Part shown: positions 47,901 through 57,260 of the stretch, one piece after another
Layout of the letters: the number at the start of each line of letters is the position of its first letter
Position numbering within the stretch: the first letter of the stretch is position 1
Source: Salinimicrobium tongyeongense
GTDB lineage: Bacteria; Bacteroidota; Bacteroidia; Flavobacteriales; Flavobacteriaceae
Length of the DNA: 64,000 bases
Reading direction: 5' to 3'
Assembly (NCBI RefSeq): GCF_026109735.1
Contig: NZ_CP069620.1
Coordinates: forward strand, 3,162,001-3,226,000
Made by a program: the position numbers and the translations under genes
Notes under the pieces: model-generated
Databases searched by the model: none
What the model was told of the DNA's origin: nothing
The model's input: the letters and a program-made list of their open reading frames with translations, nothing else

Positions 47901-49136
47901 CAGGATATGCCAGATATCATCTATCGTATATTTTTTTGTACTGTTCTCTCCTTTTCTATTCCCTCTAACAACTGATTTCTCAAAATTTTTCCAATCTTCA
48001 CCAAAGACTGATTTTAATCTTGCTGAAACAAAGCAACTTGAAACAGACACCTTATCCATTTTCTTGCTGTAGTTCAATTCCCAATTATTTCCACCATTGG
48101 CTTGTATAAATTTTCTGATTTCAAAAAAATCAAATTCCCTTTTACTCTTAAAGAAAAATTTTTCCTGATACAATTTTTCTTTTAATTCCAACGGAATTGG
48201 TTCAAAAGGAGCATCTTTATCTGTTCGATATTTGATGTTATTGATAAATGACCATGCTCGGTATTCTTCGAACTTTGGATGGCTTACAGGACATCGTGGT
48301 TTATTGGGTTCAAGTGTACATTTGCCAATCAAGCCTTTTTGTGAACGTAGCGGACGTTGATAGAAGATTGAGCCATTTGAAGTTTCAAGGAGTAATTTAT
48401 CCCTGAAATCGTTGTCCTTAATTTCTTGAAAATCTAATATTATCTTAACCTCTTTTCTATAGTCTGATCTAAGTGTATATCGGTTTCTAACTCGAATCCC
48501 TTTATCCTCTAAATAAGCAAAAGCAGCACCCAAACTCCCGTTTTCAATAATCAAGTTTTCATATTCATTCCGCCCAATTGTTTTAGTTTCACTACTCCCT
48601 TTATAAACTGCGGTTTTTTCATTTGCACCTTGTTTTCTGCTACTTTTAAAACCTCGTCTTTGAGATATATGATATAAAGCTCTGCCCACTTTGTATCGGT
48701 TTTCTTGGACTGATAAATCCAATTTCTCAGTAATTAAGGATCTTCTTAATTGGTAAGGACTTGAAAAATCTGGAGTGCCAGTACCATCAAAATCCAGTTT
48801 GATCCATTGTTGGAAAGCTTTATCTTCCACAGGAAAAACTCGACCAATTCCCTTTATATAATTTTTCCACTTGTTCAACTTTTCAATATCTAAGGGACAA
48901 TAATCATTTTCACACAAAACTTTTAAAGTCTCCCATTTACGATATCTTCGGGAATTATATAATCTTCGGGAAGAACGATGTTTTGTTCTCTCAGCTGCAA
49001 AAGAAAACTCTCCTGTTTTTCCTTCACCAACACCTTTTTTAAAAGTATATACTCCATACCAAGAAAAAATTTCATCTTCTCTTAAGGTAAGACCAATTGA
49101 ATTTGTACCTAAATCTATTCCTAAAGTTTTGCTCAT
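44973..49136 (-). CDS. cas9: CRISPR-associated endonuclease Cas9 (type II-C, large form)
   Basis: A 1387-residue RNA-guided double-strand DNA endonuclease. All nuclease residues are present: RuvC-I Asp8 (GIDLGTNS), an Arg-rich bridge helix near residues 55-70 (SSRRLYNSRRYRKWETLK), RuvC-II Glu681 (VEIAREA), HNH His800 and Asn823 (FEHTIPRS ... YADYNR), RuvC-III His973 and Asp976 (HHAIDA). With no csn2 or cas4 and the order cas9-cas1-cas2-array, the system is II-C; the length is in the range of large Bacteroidota Cas9. Sampled lines are only about 25-40% GC against 43-47% in nearby genes, suggesting separate acquisition. The PAM cannot be read from the protein. Confidence 0.98.
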   Translation of the reverse strand: MSKTLGIDLGTNSIGLTLREDEIFSWYGVYTFKKGVGEGKTGEFSFAAERTKHRSSRRLYNSRRYRKWETLKVLCENDYCPLDIEKLNKWKNYIKGIGRVFPVEDKAFQQWIKLDFDGTGTPDFSSPYQLRRSLITEKLDLSVQENRYKVGRALYHISQRRGFKSSRKQGANEKTAVYKGSSETKTIGRNEYENLIIENGSLGAAFAYLEDKGIRVRNRYTLRSDYRKEVKIILDFQEIKDNDFRDKLLLETSNGSIFYQRPLRSQKGLIGKCTLEPNKPRCPVSHPKFEEYRAWSFINNIKYRTDKDAPFEPIPLELKEKLYQEKFFFKSKREFDFFEIRKFIQANGGNNWELNYSKKMDKVSVSSCFVSARLKSVFGEDWKNFEKSVVRGNRKGENSTKKYTIDDIWHILFSFEDEEYFEEFLIDVLELEENQIKELITLFNNFPIGYANLSLKAMNNILPFLREGMIYSEAVILAKIPEIVGNEVFEAEKEIISKAIKDEIKENRYQKKIITIVNNLVFKYYALDYHDRFAVGDPSYKLDDSDIKDIETAAKEHFGEKTWAKLNEDYRHQTLCEVTEKYQEFFASLKREHFKSPHLVNQIKQFLDDNFDVGEKLLEKIYHPSQIDIYPKKEGQQFLLSPKTAAFKNPMAYKTLYKLRDVINYLIEIGKIDEETRLVVEIAREAKNNLDYTNKRWAINKYQRDREVENREFANAISELIKDPDFSGVANPQSATDTSKFRLWAEQLENYEDVVKLVNTTKADVQKYRLWKEQNCLCIYTGKIIKLTDLFNSNKVDFEHTIPRSKSFDNSLANLTVCYADYNRSIKKNQMPTELPNYEIESHGYSAIKPRLEAWEKKVNDFYNQINFWKVKSKKAMDKNEKDYAIRQRHLRQMDYDYWKNKLDRFTRTEVPKGFVNSQLVDTQIITKYATHYLKTVFNKVDVIKGSQTAQFRKIFSVQPKEEAKDRGKHYHHAIDAAVLTLIPSARKREEILKNAYEFEEENRGKQYHEKPFAGFSYSMIEEIQKNILINNLVDRDQTLTPGIKKVRKRGKIDWLRDKNGELLLDEKGNKIQKIAQGDSIRGELHQQTYYGKIKIAAKDDKGSLQRDENGNIVYNQVDGKDEMWMVLRKPIDNVNFKNDVIVDAHLAEHLKKQLSEGIKQNELKDFQGNTLRHLRCRVKAARGYMNPENATIVKEQVYKSSKEYKNYIFADTGDNYMFGLYENENGRKIVSINSFEAARFSLNQNKDSKRDVFKYKEPVLIGRGKKAKEGELIHIFLPGQKILFFFENRDELKDLDREGLSKRLYYIKRFHQAERGNIIFQHHLEARTDDELSKEYGTLGKNGFSIGKLTDSFSPPRILFTPNSDLFTIEGKDFEMNLDGSINWNY

Positions 49137-49160
49137 TTTGATATAATAATTATATTAGCA

Positions 49161-49237
49161 GTCTGAAAGACAATTCACAACAAGGCTATAAGCCGAAGAT
49201 TTTTCTTAATCCTGCGTACACCGTGGGATTTTTTTAT
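49161..49237 (+). ncRNA. Predicted tracrRNA
   Basis: The antirepeat at 49162-49181 reads TCTGAAAG-A-CAATTCACAAC, the exact reverse complement of the first 19 bases of the CRISPR repeat except for one bulged A. A short hairpin GGC-TATAA-GCC (49184-49194) follows. Then comes a 9-bp stem AATCCTGCG / CGTGGGATT (two G-U pairs, loop TACAC, 49208-49230) ending in seven T, a clear terminator. It is divergent from cas9; its antirepeat lies only 25 bases from the cas9 start codon, so its promoter must overlap cas9's 5' end. No full TAnnTTTG box was found there, so the 5' end is uncertain. Confidence 0.85.
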
Positions 49238-49242
49238 TATCC

Positions 49243-49275
49243 AAGGCGGCCTTAGCGGGTCGCTTTTCTTTTTTA
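49243..49275 (+). terminator. Second hairpin pair with T-run after the tracrRNA
   Basis: AAGG-CGG-CCTT followed by AGCG-GGT-CGCT and TTTTCTTTTTT. Short stems; perhaps a back-up terminator or a 3' extension of the tracrRNA. Confidence 0.5.
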
Positions 49276-49376
49276 GTCTTATTCCGATCTTCAAAAAACA
49301 GTAGGGAAGGTGTTGAAGATGCTACATATTTACTAAAATTTTCTTAATATTCCTATAATTATTTCTTCGTGAGCTT

Positions 49377-50111
49377 ATGAAAGACCTTTTTTCTTCCCAT
49401 TCAAAAGATTATTCCCGGTACCGTCCCGGCTATCCTGCAGAACTCTACAACTTTCTTCGGAAGCTTTGCCGCGAAAGGAACCGTGCCTGGGATTGCGGTA
49501 CGGGCAATGGGCAGGTGGCGGGGGAGCTGGCCACTTTTTTTGAGCAGGTCTATGCCACAGATATTAGTATCAGCCAATTGTCGCAGGCAGTGCAGAAGGA
49601 AAATATCCACTACACCAAACAAGCTGCAGAAAATACTATTTTTCCCGATGCGCACTTTGATCTGGTGACGGTGGGGCAGGCTGTGCACTGGTTTGATTTT
49701 GAAAAGTTCAATGCCGAAGTAAAACGGGTGCTGAAAAAGGATGCGGTAATTGGCATTTTTGGATACGCCCTCTTCAGGAGCAATGCCGAAACAGATGAGA
49801 TCATCCGGCAGTTTTACAATAACATCATTGGCTCTTTCTGGGCACCCGAAAGGCGTTTCCTGGAAGAAAACTATCGCACGATACCGTTTCCGTTTCAGGA
49901 AATTGAAGTGCCGGAGATAAAAATGAAGCAAAAATGGAGTTTTGAGCGCTTAATTGGCTATCTCAACACCTGGTCGGCCGTTAAGGCTTATGAAAAGGAG
50001 CATAAGCAGAATCCGGTGGAGCTGGTGAGAGCGCAACTTCGGGAAGGTTTTGGCGAAGTGGGGGAAGTGGAATTTCCAATACTGCTTCGGGTGGGACGGA
50101 ATTCAGATTAA
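49377..50111 (+). CDS. Class I SAM-dependent methyltransferase
   Basis: A 244-residue methyltransferase with motif I AWDCGTGNGQVAGELA (about residues 37-52), the acidic end of strand 2 in VYATDIS (about 59-65), and DLVTVGQAVHWFDFEKF (about 92-108). These match the UbiE/YcgJ-like type 11 group that methylates small molecules using S-adenosylmethionine. The substrate is unknown. It lies downstream of the tracrRNA on the same strand but is separated by terminators, so it is not likely part of the CRISPR system. A compensated palindrome variant occurs at 49630-49642. Confidence 0.85.
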   Translation: MKDLFSSHSKDYSRYRPGYPAELYNFLRKLCRERNRAWDCGTGNGQVAGELATFFEQVYATDISISQLSQAVQKENIHYTKQAAENTIFPDAHFDLVTVGQAVHWFDFEKFNAEVKRVLKKDAVIGIFGYALFRSNAETDEIIRQFYNNIIGSFWAPERRFLEENYRTIPFPFQEIEVPEIKMKQKWSFERLIGYLNTWSAVKAYEKEHKQNPVELVRAQLREGFGEVGEVEFPILLRVGRNSD

Positions 50112-50160
50112 ACCTTCCGAAGAAATTTTCATTTACATCATTTACGGAAACGGGCTGCCA

Positions 50161-50173
50161 AAAATGCCATTTT
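50161..50173. repeat. Dispersed palindrome AAAATG-N-CATTTT, exact copy (intergenic)
   Basis: AAAATGCCATTTT, 50 bases after the methyltransferase stop, upstream of the ychF promoter box. Confidence 0.6.
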
Positions 50174-50249
50174 AAAGAAGTATTTTCCGTGGAAATTTTC
50201 CGAAGATAACAGAAGCATTTCAGCGGCTTAAAATTCCATTTCATATACC

Positions 50250-50257
50250 TATATTTG
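50250..50257 (+). promoter_or_regulatory. Putative -7 box of ychF
   Basis: TATATTTG followed by CACCC, 32 bases before the ychF ATG; a full match to TAnnTTTG, with no clear TTG upstream. Confidence 0.45.
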
Positions 50258-50288
50258 CACCCGCCAAAAGAGCATCAAACAATATTAT

Positions 50289-51383
50289 ATGAAAGCCGGA
50301 ATTGTAGGACTACCCAACGTAGGAAAATCAACTTTATTCAATTGCCTCTCAAATGCCAAAGCCCAGAGCGCGAATTTCCCTTTTTGTACCATTGAGCCAA
50401 ATATTGGGGTGGTGAATGTGCCAGACAGGCGCCTGGAGAAGCTTGAATCCCTGGTGAACCCTGAGCGGGTGATCCCGGCCACGGTTGAGATTGTTGATAT
50501 TGCAGGTCTTGTAAAAGGAGCCAGCAAGGGGGAAGGATTGGGAAACCAGTTCCTAGGAAATATTCGTGAGACCGATGCTATTCTGCACGTTTTAAGATGT
50601 TTTGAAAATGACAATATTGTGCATGTAGATGGCAATATCAATCCTGTGAGAGACAAGGAAACCATAGACATGGAGCTTCAGCTTAAAGATCTTGAAACGG
50701 CCGAAAAGAAACTGGAAAAAGTAAAACGCGCCGCCAAGACCGGAAATAAAGATGCTCAAAAGGAAGAGGCGGCTTTGCTAAAAGTGAAAAACGGGCTTGA
50801 AGCAGGGAATTCTGTTCGCGCCATTGATCTTACGGAAGAAGAAAGGACCGAATTCATTAAGCCTTTGCAGTTCATTACCGATAAACCGGTGATGTATGTG
50901 TGCAACGTAAATGAAAGCGATGCTGTTTCGGGGAATGAATATGTAGACAAGGTAAAAGAGGCCGTAAAAGGCGAAGGTGCCGAAGTGCTGGTGCTTGCCG
51001 TGGGTACAGAAGCCGATATTACCGAACTCGAAGATTACGAAGAACGCCAGATGTTCTTACAGGATATTGGGCTTGACGAACCGGGATCGGCCAAACTAAT
51101 CCGTGGGGCTTATAGTCTTTTAAATTTGCAGACTTATTTCACTGCCGGTGTAAAAGAGGTAAGGGCCTGGACCATTCCCATTGGAGCTACCGCACCACAG
51201 GCCGCGGGAGTAATTCATACCGACTTTGAAAAAGGCTTTATTCGTGCTGAAGTTATTGCGTATGATGACTATGTGAGCTACGGCAGCGAAGCAAAAGTTA
51301 AAGAAGCCGGGAAGATGCGGGTAGAAGGGAAGGAATACATTGTAAAAGACGGGGATGTGATGCATTTCAGGTTCAATGTGTAG
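50289..51383 (+). CDS. ychF: Ribosome-binding ATPase YchF (Obg-like)
   Basis: A 364-residue P-loop protein of the Obg-related YchF/OLA1 family, which binds ribosomes and hydrolyses ATP. G1 is GLPNVGKST (residues 7-15), [20 protein letters not shown] near 70-89 is the G3 and switch region, and the altered specificity motif NVNE near 203-206 explains ATP preference. The C-terminal TGS domain covers about 280-364. Length is standard. A perfect hairpin terminator follows. Confidence 0.97.
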   Translation: MKAGIVGLPNVGKSTLFNCLSNAKAQSANFPFCTIEPNIGVVNVPDRRLEKLESLVNPERVIPATVEIVDIAGLVKGASKGEGLGNQFLGNIRETDAILHVLRCFENDNIVHVDGNINPVRDKETIDMELQLKDLETAEKKLEKVKRAAKTGNKDAQKEEAALLKVKNGLEAGNSVRAIDLTEEERTEFIKPLQFITDKPVMYVCNVNESDAVSGNEYVDKVKEAVKGEGAEVLVLAVGTEADITELEDYEERQMFLQDIGLDEPGSAKLIRGAYSLLNLQTYFTAGVKEVRAWTIPIGATAPQAAGVIHTDFEKGFIRAEVIAYDDYVSYGSEAKVKEAGKMRVEGKEYIVKDGDVMHFRFNV

Positions 51384-51430
51384 TTAGATTTGAGATATAA
51401 GATCTGAGATCTGAGACTTTTATAAATTTT

Positions 51431-51467
51431 AGACCTCGCAGGTTTTTGAAACCTGCGAGGTCTTTTT
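51431..51467 (+). terminator. ychF terminator, perfect 15-bp hairpin
   Basis: AGACCTCGCAGGTTT - TTG - AAACCTGCGAGGTCT followed by TTTT. The 323-base gap 51384-51706 also holds imperfect direct repeats (AGATCTGAG type, 51384-51419) and a near copy of the dispersed palindrome (51520-51532); otherwise nothing is seen. Confidence 0.85.
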
Positions 51468-51706
51468 GGTAGAGGAGATCTTTTATGGAGAGAAAGACCT
51501 TTTCAGAAAATACCTTTCAGAAATGACATTTTTGACAGGATTTAAAGCGGAAATTAATCCTGAATTTTAAATCCCCAGAACCTTGAACTTTAAACTTTGA
51601 ACCTCGAACCAACATTTGTGAAACAATTGTTAATTATTTTGTCCCCCGAAGGTTTCAACTTTTTTGGGGAAAGCTTATATTAGCCACGAAACCGCAGGAA
51701 ACAGCT

Positions 51707-53560
51707 ATGATCGAAGAAACTAAATATACCGAAGATAATATACGTTCGCTCGACTGGAAAGAGCACATTCGTATGCGACCCGGGATGTATATTGGAAAAC
51801 TCGGGGATGGTTCCAGTGCAGATGACGGGATCTATATTCTGTTAAAGGAAGTTATAGATAACTGTATCGATGAATTTGTAATGGGTGCAGGAAAAACCAT
51901 AGAAATTTCTGTGCAGAACCAAAGGGTCATCGTTAGGGATTACGGCCGTGGGATTCCGTTGGGAAAAGTTGTGGACGTGGTTTCAAAAATGAACACGGGC
52001 GGAAAGTATGATACCCGTGCCTTCAAGAAATCGGTAGGGCTCAACGGGGTTGGTACAAAGGCAGTAAATGCGCTTTCCAGCAGCTTTAGGGTGGAGTCTA
52101 CCCGCGATGGCCGCTCAAAGTCGGCTGAATTTGAAAAGGGAAACCTGGTTAACGAAGAAGAGCTCGATGAAACTTCCAGAAGGCGGGGAACCAAAGTTTC
52201 CTTTACGCCCGATGAGCTCATTTTTAAGAACTATAAGTTCCGCTCTGAGTATATTGAAAAAATGCTGAAGAACTACGTTTACCTCAATCCGGGGTTGACG
52301 CTAGTTTTTAACGGCGAGAAATTTTATTCAGAAAACGGACTGGCCGATCTTTTGGCCGATAGTATAAATGAAGAAGATCGTCTTTACCCCATCATTCATT
52401 TGAAGGGGAATGATATTGAAGTTGCGATCACCCACAGCAAAACCCAATATAGCGAGGAATATCATTCGTTTGTAAACGGGCAGCACACTTCGCAGGGAGG
52501 AACACACCTTGCTGCATTCAGAGAAGCGGTGGTAAAAACCCTTCGTGAATTCTACGGAAAGAACTTTGAGGCCAGTGATGTTAGAAAGTCTGTGGTTTCG
52601 GCCATTAGTATAAAGGTGATGGAGCCGGTCTTTGAGAGCCAGACCAAAACCAAACTGGGTTCTACAGATATGGGCGGAGACCTTCCTACCGTGAGAACCT
52701 ACATCAATGATTTTGTAAAGACCCAGCTGGACAACTACCTGCATAAAAATCCTGAAACAGCCGATTTGCTGCAGCGAAAGATCCTGCAGGCAGAACGTGA
52801 GCGCAAGGAGCTTTCGGGTATTAGAAAACTGGCAAAAGACAGGGCAAAAAAAGCCAGCCTGCACAACAAAAAATTACGCGACTGCCGTATACATCTTGGA
52901 GACAGCAAGAAAGAACGTTATCTTGAAAGTACCCTGTTTATTACCGAGGGGGATTCGGCGAGTGGTTCTATTACAAAATCCAGGGATGTGAATACGCAGG
53001 CGGTTTTCAGTTTAAAAGGAAAGCCCCTTAACAGCTACGGCCTTAGTAAAAAGATTGTATACGAGAACGAAGAGTTCAACCTGCTTCAGGCGGCATTGAA
53101 TATTGAAGAGTCTATGGAAGACCTTCGGTATAACAACATCGTGATCGCTACCGATGCCGATGTTGACGGAATGCACATCAGGTTATTGCTTATCACTTTC
53201 TTTTTACAGTTCTTTCCCGAATTGATCAAAGAAAATCATTTGTATATTCTGCAAACGCCCCTCTTTCGGGTAAGAAATAAAAAAGAGACCATTTATTGTT
53301 ACAGCGAACAGGAGAGAAAAGATGCTATTGCAAAACTTTCGGGAAAACCTGAGATCACCCGATTTAAGGGGCTTGGTGAAATTTCTCCCGATGAGTTTAA
53401 GCATTTTATTGGTGACAATATTCGGCTTGATCCCGTGATGCTCGATAAAGATATGAGCATTGAGGAGATTCTGAGTTTTTACATGGGAAAAAATACGCCC
53501 GACAGGCAGGAGTTTATTATTGATAACCTAAAGGTGGAACTCGATCTTATCAACGAATAG
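51707..53560 (+). CDS. parE: DNA topoisomerase IV subunit B
   Basis: A 617-residue type IIA topoisomerase ATPase subunit, which with ParC unlinks daughter chromosomes. The GHKL ATPase part has [10 protein letters not shown] (about 47-56), DYGRGIP (about 80-86) and [14 protein letters not shown] (about 108-121). The TOPRIM domain has [11 protein letters not shown] (about 409-419) and [12 protein letters not shown] (about 485-496). The short length and linkage to parC identify ParE rather than GyrB. One base separates it from the following membrane protein gene. Confidence 0.93.
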   Translation: MIEETKYTEDNIRSLDWKEHIRMRPGMYIGKLGDGSSADDGIYILLKEVIDNCIDEFVMGAGKTIEISVQNQRVIVRDYGRGIPLGKVVDVVSKMNTGGKYDTRAFKKSVGLNGVGTKAVNALSSSFRVESTRDGRSKSAEFEKGNLVNEEELDETSRRRGTKVSFTPDELIFKNYKFRSEYIEKMLKNYVYLNPGLTLVFNGEKFYSENGLADLLADSINEEDRLYPIIHLKGNDIEVAITHSKTQYSEEYHSFVNGQHTSQGGTHLAAFREAVVKTLREFYGKNFEASDVRKSVVSAISIKVMEPVFESQTKTKLGSTDMGGDLPTVRTYINDFVKTQLDNYLHKNPETADLLQRKILQAERERKELSGIRKLAKDRAKKASLHNKKLRDCRIHLGDSKKERYLESTLFITEGDSASGSITKSRDVNTQAVFSLKGKPLNSYGLSKKIVYENEEFNLLQAALNIEESMEDLRYNNIVIATDADVDGMHIRLLLITFFLQFFPELIKENHLYILQTPLFRVRNKKETIYCYSEQERKDAIAKLSGKPEITRFKGLGEISPDEFKHFIGDNIRLDPVMLDKDMSIEEILSFYMGKNTPDRQEFIIDNLKVELDLINE

Positions 53561-53561
53561 A

Positions 53562-54044
53562 ATGAAGTTCAACAACAGGAAAGAAACCGGTATTATCCCT
53601 TCAATTTATATTATTGTAGTGGCGGTTTTTATCACTAATGCGTTTGCATCTGTTGAAATTAAATATGATGATGTTCCCTTCAACTACAGCAGTTTAATTC
53701 CCAATGGGATTGCTATTCTGGTGGCGATTTACATATTTATAGTCGGAAAAACCTTTGAATTTGACAGCGATGGCGAAACCATAAATTTTAAGAGCAATGG
53801 GGTTCTGGTATCACAATTTATGCATTATCGTGAACAAAGGACCGAAGTGCCAAAGTCAAAACTGAAGAATTTTAAAATAGAGAATTATTTTTTTTACAAG
53901 CGCCTGCACATCTACATTCATTCAAGGAACAGTAGGGGGTACAGGCATTATAAGTACAATATCACCTTTTTGACAGGCAAGAAAATAAAAGCTTTAGAGA
54001 TGTCACTTGCCAAAATTCTGGAGAAAAATAAAGCGAGGGCTTAA
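53562..54044 (+). CDS. Membrane protein of unknown function inside the topoisomerase IV operon
   Basis: A 160-residue protein with two membrane helices (about residues 13-31 and 45-63) followed by a soluble ~95-residue domain rich in aromatic and basic residues (FEFDSDGETINFKSNG, KNFKIENYFFYKRLHIYI), which resembles a bacterial PH-like fold. I do not recognise a named family. It starts one base after parE stops and ends directly before the parC ATG, so it must be co-transcribed and probably co-translated with both. A link to chromosome segregation at the membrane is only inference from position. Confidence 0.65.
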   Translation: MKFNNRKETGIIPSIYIIVVAVFITNAFASVEIKYDDVPFNYSSLIPNGIAILVAIYIFIVGKTFEFDSDGETINFKSNGVLVSQFMHYREQRTEVPKSKLKNFKIENYFFYKRLHIYIHSRNSRGYRHYKYNITFLTGKKIKALEMSLAKILEKNKARA

Positions 54045-56726
54045 ATGGAGAACGAGAATCACAACGATCATCAGGACGAACAATTCGAGCAAAACGAAGA
54101 GCTGAACAATACAGAGAACAACGAGGTGCTTACCAAAGTAACCGGGATGTACAAAGACTGGTTCCTTGACTATGCCTCTTATGTAATACTTGAAAGGGCT
54201 GTACCTGCCCTTGAAGACGGCTTTAAGCCTGTGCAGCGCCGCATCATGCATTCCATGAAAGATCTAGATGACGGCCGCTACAACAAAGTTGCCAACATTG
54301 TGGGACACACCATGCAGTACCATCCTCATGGCGATGCCAGTATAGGGGATGCAATGGTACAGGTAGGGCAAAAAGACCTGTTGATCGATACCCAGGGGAA
54401 CTGGGGGAACATACTCACGGGAGACGGGGCCGCTGCAGCGAGGTATATTGAGGCAAGGCTTTCAAAGTTCGCACTTGATGTAGTTTATAATCCCAAGATC
54501 ACCGAGTGGCAGCTGTCTTATGACGGAAGAAAGAAGGAACCGGTAAATTTGCCGGTGATGTTCCCTTTGTTGCTCGCACAGGGAGCCGAAGGTATTGCGG
54601 TAGGGCTCAGCACCAGGATTCTGCCCCATAATTTCATTGAACTTATTGATGCCAGTATAAAACACCTGCAGGGGAAGAAATTTAAACTCTTCCCGGATTT
54701 TGCCACAGGTGGAATTGCCGATGTGACCAACTACAACGACGGGATGAGAGGCGGCCGTGTGAGAGTGCGTGCAAAGATATCTCAACTCGACAAGCACACC
54801 CTGGTAATAAAAGAAATACCTTTTAGCACCAATACTTCTACTTTAATTGATTCTATCCTGAAGGCAAATGATAAAGGAAAGATCAAGATAAAAAAAATTG
54901 AAGACAATACTTCAAGTGAAGTAGAGATCCTCATCCATTTACCGCCGGGAATGTCACCCGACAAGACCATAGATGCCCTGTATGCTTTTACCAACTGTGA
55001 GGTTTCTATTTCGCCTTTGAGCTGCATCATCATTGAAAACAAACCTGCTTTTCTGGGGGTTTCGGAGATTCTCAGAAGATCTACAGATCATACGCTTTCT
55101 CTTCTGAAGCAAGACCTGGAAGTGAAGCTGGACGAATTTCAGGAGCAATGGCATTTTGCATCTTTGGAAAGGATCTTCATTGAAAAACGGATCTATCGCG
55201 ATATTGAAGAGGAAGAGACCTGGGAAGGAGTGATTAGGGCAATAGATGAAGGACTCAAGCCGCACATAGCTCACCTGAAGCGTGCAGTGACCGAAGAAGA
55301 TATTGTGCGACTTACAGAAATACGCATCAAGCGGATCTCGAAATTTGACCTGGAAAAAGCACAGCAAAAAATCGAGGCTTTAGAAGGGGAGATCGCGCAG
55401 ATAAAACATCACCTTGATCATCTTGTAGATTACGCCATTGCCTACTTCAACCGACTTAAAAAAGACTACGGCGCCGGTAAGGAAAGAAAGACCGAATTAC
55501 GCCTTTTTGACGATATAGAAGCTACAAAAGTAGTGATTCGCAACACAAAACTCTTTGTAAACCGCAAAGAGGGTTTTGTGGGTACGGCTCTTAAAAAAGA
55601 TGAGTACGTGACCGACTGTTCAGATATAGATGATGTTATTTGCTTTACTGCGGAAGGTAAAATGATAGTCACCCGGGTAGATGCCAAAACATTTATCGGA
55701 AAAGACATCATTCACGTAGCGATCTTTAAAAAGAAAGACCGTCGCACCATCTATAACATGATCTACAAAGACGGTAAAGGTGGTGCTTCCTATATAAAGA
55801 GGTTTGCGGTGACCTCGGTGACCCGCGATAGGGAATACGATCTTACCCAGGGCAAAAAAGCTTCTGAAGTATTGTATTTCTCTGCCAATCCAAACGGGGA
55901 GGCCGAAGTGGTGATGGTGTACCTAAGACAGGTGGGAAGTATCAAAAAACTGAAATTTGATGTAGATTTCGCCGATATGGCTATTAAAGGCCGGGCAGTA
56001 AAAGGGAATATAGTTACTAAATATCCCGTTAAAAAAATTGAACTTAAAGAGGAAGGGGTGTCGACACTCAAGCCAAGAAGAATCTGGTTTGACGATACCG
56101 TAAGAAGACTTAACGTAGATGAGAGAGGTGATCTTCTCGGGGAGTTCAAAGGTGAAGACAGGCTTTTGATCATTACTCAAAACGGGGTGGCCAAAACCAT
56201 TAAACCCGAGCTTACTACAAGATTTGATGAAGACATCATTGTGCTTGAAAAATGGTCTCCAAAAAAGCCGGTATCCGCGATCTATTGGGAAGGGGAAAAG
56301 GAAAAATTCTACGTGAAAAGGTTCATCATTGAAAATGAAGAGAAAGAAGAGAACTTCATTGGAGATCATCCCAAGTCTTACCTGGAAATTGTGTCTACAG
56401 ATTATCTTCCTGTAGTAGAAGTTATTTACTCCAAAATAAGAGGAAAAGACCAGAAACCAAACGACCTCATTGAGCTTGAAGAATTCATTGCGATAAAAGG
56501 CATTAAAGCCCTTGGAAATCAGCTGACTTCAGAAAAAGTAAAACAGGTGAATCTGTTGGATCCGAAGCCTTATATTGAGCCTGAAGAAACCGCTCCCGAA
56601 GACATGGAAGTGCAGGGCGAAGAGCATGTGGAAGGCCAAAAAAAGGCGCCGGATTTTTCTGAAACCAAGCTTCACAAAGAAAATCATAATTCAGATGAAA
56701 CTCAAATAAGACTTTTTGACGAATAA
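54045..56726 (+). CDS. parC: DNA topoisomerase IV subunit A
   Basis: An 893-residue breakage-reunion subunit. The N-terminal domain has the winged-helix region and YASYVILERAVPALEDGFKPVQRRI; the catalytic tyrosine is Tyr134 in AAAARYIEARL. The long middle and C-terminal part (about 500-850) is the beta-pinwheel DNA-wrapping region. The last ~50 residues are acidic and low in complexity. Its stop codon overlaps the mscL start by one base. Length is normal for flavobacterial ParC. Confidence 0.94.
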   Translation: MENENHNDHQDEQFEQNEELNNTENNEVLTKVTGMYKDWFLDYASYVILERAVPALEDGFKPVQRRIMHSMKDLDDGRYNKVANIVGHTMQYHPHGDASIGDAMVQVGQKDLLIDTQGNWGNILTGDGAAAARYIEARLSKFALDVVYNPKITEWQLSYDGRKKEPVNLPVMFPLLLAQGAEGIAVGLSTRILPHNFIELIDASIKHLQGKKFKLFPDFATGGIADVTNYNDGMRGGRVRVRAKISQLDKHTLVIKEIPFSTNTSTLIDSILKANDKGKIKIKKIEDNTSSEVEILIHLPPGMSPDKTIDALYAFTNCEVSISPLSCIIIENKPAFLGVSEILRRSTDHTLSLLKQDLEVKLDEFQEQWHFASLERIFIEKRIYRDIEEEETWEGVIRAIDEGLKPHIAHLKRAVTEEDIVRLTEIRIKRISKFDLEKAQQKIEALEGEIAQIKHHLDHLVDYAIAYFNRLKKDYGAGKERKTELRLFDDIEATKVVIRNTKLFVNRKEGFVGTALKKDEYVTDCSDIDDVICFTAEGKMIVTRVDAKTFIGKDIIHVAIFKKKDRRTIYNMIYKDGKGGASYIKRFAVTSVTRDREYDLTQGKKASEVLYFSANPNGEAEVVMVYLRQVGSIKKLKFDVDFADMAIKGRAVKGNIVTKYPVKKIELKEEGVSTLKPRRIWFDDTVRRLNVDERGDLLGEFKGEDRLLIITQNGVAKTIKPELTTRFDEDIIVLEKWSPKKPVSAIYWEGEKEKFYVKRFIIENEEKEENFIGDHPKSYLEIVSTDYLPVVEVIYSKIRGKDQKPNDLIELEEFIAIKGIKALGNQLTSEKVKQVNLLDPKPYIEPEETAPEDMEVQGEEHVEGQKKAPDFSETKLHKENHNSDETQIRLFDE

Positions 56727-57175
56727 TGGCTGTGGGATTATTTAAAGAATTTAAAGAGTTTGCCGTAAAGGGCAACATGATCGACATGGCAGTGGGTATC
56801 ATTATTGGTACCGCTTTTAATCGCGTGGTAGATGTGCTGGTTAAGCAAATCATTATGCCGCCATTGAGCCTTCTAACGGGGAGGATACAGTATGCCGATC
56901 GAAAATACGTGCTTAGAGAGGCGGTCCCTGGTGTGGAAGGGGCAGAAGGGATTGAAGAAGTAGCTGTGGGTTATGGGTTGCTCATCGAGGTTTTTATAGA
57001 TTTCCTTGTCATTGGTTTTACTGTATTCCTGGTGGTGAAATTAATGAACAGGTTTAGAAGAAAAGCAGAAGACCCTAAAGATAAGACCGTGGCCACTCCT
57101 AAAGATATCGAGCTGCTCACCAGCCTGAACAAATTGCTGCAGGAACAAAATGAACTACTCAGAAAGAAGGATTAA
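56726..57175 (+). CDS. mscL: Large-conductance mechanosensitive channel
   Basis: A 149-residue MscL, the pentameric channel that releases solutes on sudden osmotic downshift. The N-terminal KEFAVKGNMIDMAVGIIIGTAF (about 9-30) covers the start helix and TM1. TM2 lies near 90-112 (DFLVIGFTVFLVVKLMN), and a cytoplasmic helix ends the protein. The start ATG shares its A with the parC stop (TAATG), so translation is coupled. Osmotic function also fits the trehalose genes in the window, though they are not linked. Confidence 0.94.
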   Translation: MAVGLFKEFKEFAVKGNMIDMAVGIIIGTAFNRVVDVLVKQIIMPPLSLLTGRIQYADRKYVLREAVPGVEGAEGIEEVAVGYGLLIEVFIDFLVIGFTVFLVVKLMNRFRRKAEDPKDKTVATPKDIELLTSLNKLLQEQNELLRKKD

Positions 57176-57235
57176 GGTCTAAGGAATAAGGAATAACGTC
57201 TAATTCTAATATCTAATGTCTAACGTCTAATGTCT
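57176..57235. repeat. Imperfect direct repeats of TCTAATGTCTAACG type
   Basis: Several degenerate copies of TCTAATGTC / TCTAACGTC in a row between mscL and the convergent lipoprotein gene. Non-coding; no hairpin terminator is visible. Confidence 0.6.
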
Positions 57236-57260
57236 AGCGACTACAGACAAAAGACTCTTC

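Noticed and set aside
49137-49160. Plus-strand TAnnTTTG promoter for the tracrRNA
   Set aside because: No full match in the 70 bases upstream of the antirepeat; near matches such as TCATTTTG lack the required TA.
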